Source: an uncultured Alistipes sp. (lineage in GTDB: Bacteria > Bacteroidota > Bacteroidia > Bacteroidales > UBA932). From it: DNA of 14,585 nucleotides. The DNA is taken from assembly GCA_900544175.1 (NCBI GenBank), contig UQUN01000039.1:1-14585 (forward strand), read 5' to 3'. Under the pieces are notes generated by a model, which saw only the letters and a list, made by a program, of their open reading frames with translations, was not told the origin of the DNA and made no database searches. The position numbers were made by a program, and so were the translations under genes. Shown piece after piece: positions 14,318 to 14,585 of the stretch (position 1 is the stretch's first letter; every line of letters begins with the position of its first letter).

Positions 14318-14585
14318 CTAATTCTACAAATGGAACAAGAGTCGCTTGACATAAACACACTGCATATCGAAAAGTCGAGACCATTGCCAAGTTCCTCTCG
14401 TATTGGCATCATATTCAAACTACTTGTAATCAATCCGTTCTGACTTTACCATCCATCCCTTTCTGGGATTAGTACATACTGTTTCAACAATTCCTTGCGT
14501 CAGTAGATTTTCAGTGAGGTATGGTATGCATACTGTTACTGTAAAATTACGGACACAATGGGGAACGGCCTGTTGATTTCAAGCG
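14318..14585 (-). other. Non-coding or decayed stretch, unrecognised frame remnants
   Basis: No intact gene is visible between the deiminase remnant and the right edge. On the minus strand, in the same frame as the first deiminase piece, two stretches are open but closed by stops. The first, 14578-14423 (52 codons), contains YLTENLLTQGIVETV and RKGWMVKSERIDYK, resembling a winged-helix C-terminus. The second, 14419-14327 (31 codons), is followed by two TAG codons close together. These may be the worn 5' part of the deiminase gene or the end of another gene; I do not recognise them. The stretch is more A+T-rich than the genes to its left. Confidence 0.35.

Noticed and set aside
13884..14585. 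Mobile element remnant at the right end
   Set aside because: No inverted repeats, target duplications or transposase motifs were seen; the readable pieces fit a deiminase-family gene instead.

Overview
The window looks like a piece of a Bacteroidales (phylum Bacteroidota) chromosome of roughly 50% G+C. The evidence is family-level. parA-parB is followed by a DUF5683 membrane protein and a LysM lytic transglycosylase, which is a Bacteroidota arrangement. Several genes are preceded by the Bacteroidota -7 element TAnnTTTG and most lack a Shine-Dalgarno sequence. A helix-hairpin-helix/outer-membrane protein of Bacteroidota type and short adenylate kinase and Obg forms are also present. I cannot name the genus from sequence alone. 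Most genes are core housekeeping genes. There is no mobile element, CRISPR array or obvious defence system.

Layout. The left edge holds a tRNA-Phe(GAA) gene on the minus strand with a clear promoter, divergent from priA (replication restart helicase, short form). priA runs tail-to-tail into a diacylglycerol/sphingosine-kinase-like lipid kinase. From a compact divergent promoter region starts the plus-strand operon parA-parB-DUF5683-lytic transglycosylase (chromosome segregation plus envelope and peptidoglycan functions). It collides tail-to-tail, with overlapping stop codons, with the minus-strand pair purE -> HHH outer-membrane protein. A 78-bp divergent promoter region separates purE from the plus-strand pair hpt-adk (purine salvage and adenylate balance). 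adk again overlaps tail-to-tail with the minus-strand operon obg -> PAP2 phosphatase -> lplA, whose members are joined by overlapping start and stop codons. Upstream of obg, the last ~700 bp contain no intact gene. They hold the decayed 3' part of an agmatine-deiminase-family gene and a further unrecognised decayed reading frame.

How the genes fit together. Purine metabolism is represented by purE, hpt and adk. Genome maintenance and segregation are represented by priA, parA, parB and Obg. The envelope group is DUF5683, the transglycosylase, PAP2, the lipid kinase and the HHH outer-membrane protein. lplA salvages lipoate for the 2-oxoacid dehydrogenase and glycine-cleavage complexes.

I found no convincing new multi-gene system. 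The best items for a second look are the PriA with an apparently deleted winged-helix region and altered helicase motif, the outer-membrane protein carrying a ComEA-like DNA-binding motif, a probable leaderless hpt transcript, the gene-dense tail-to-tail junctions without terminators, and the decayed deiminase gene next to obg.
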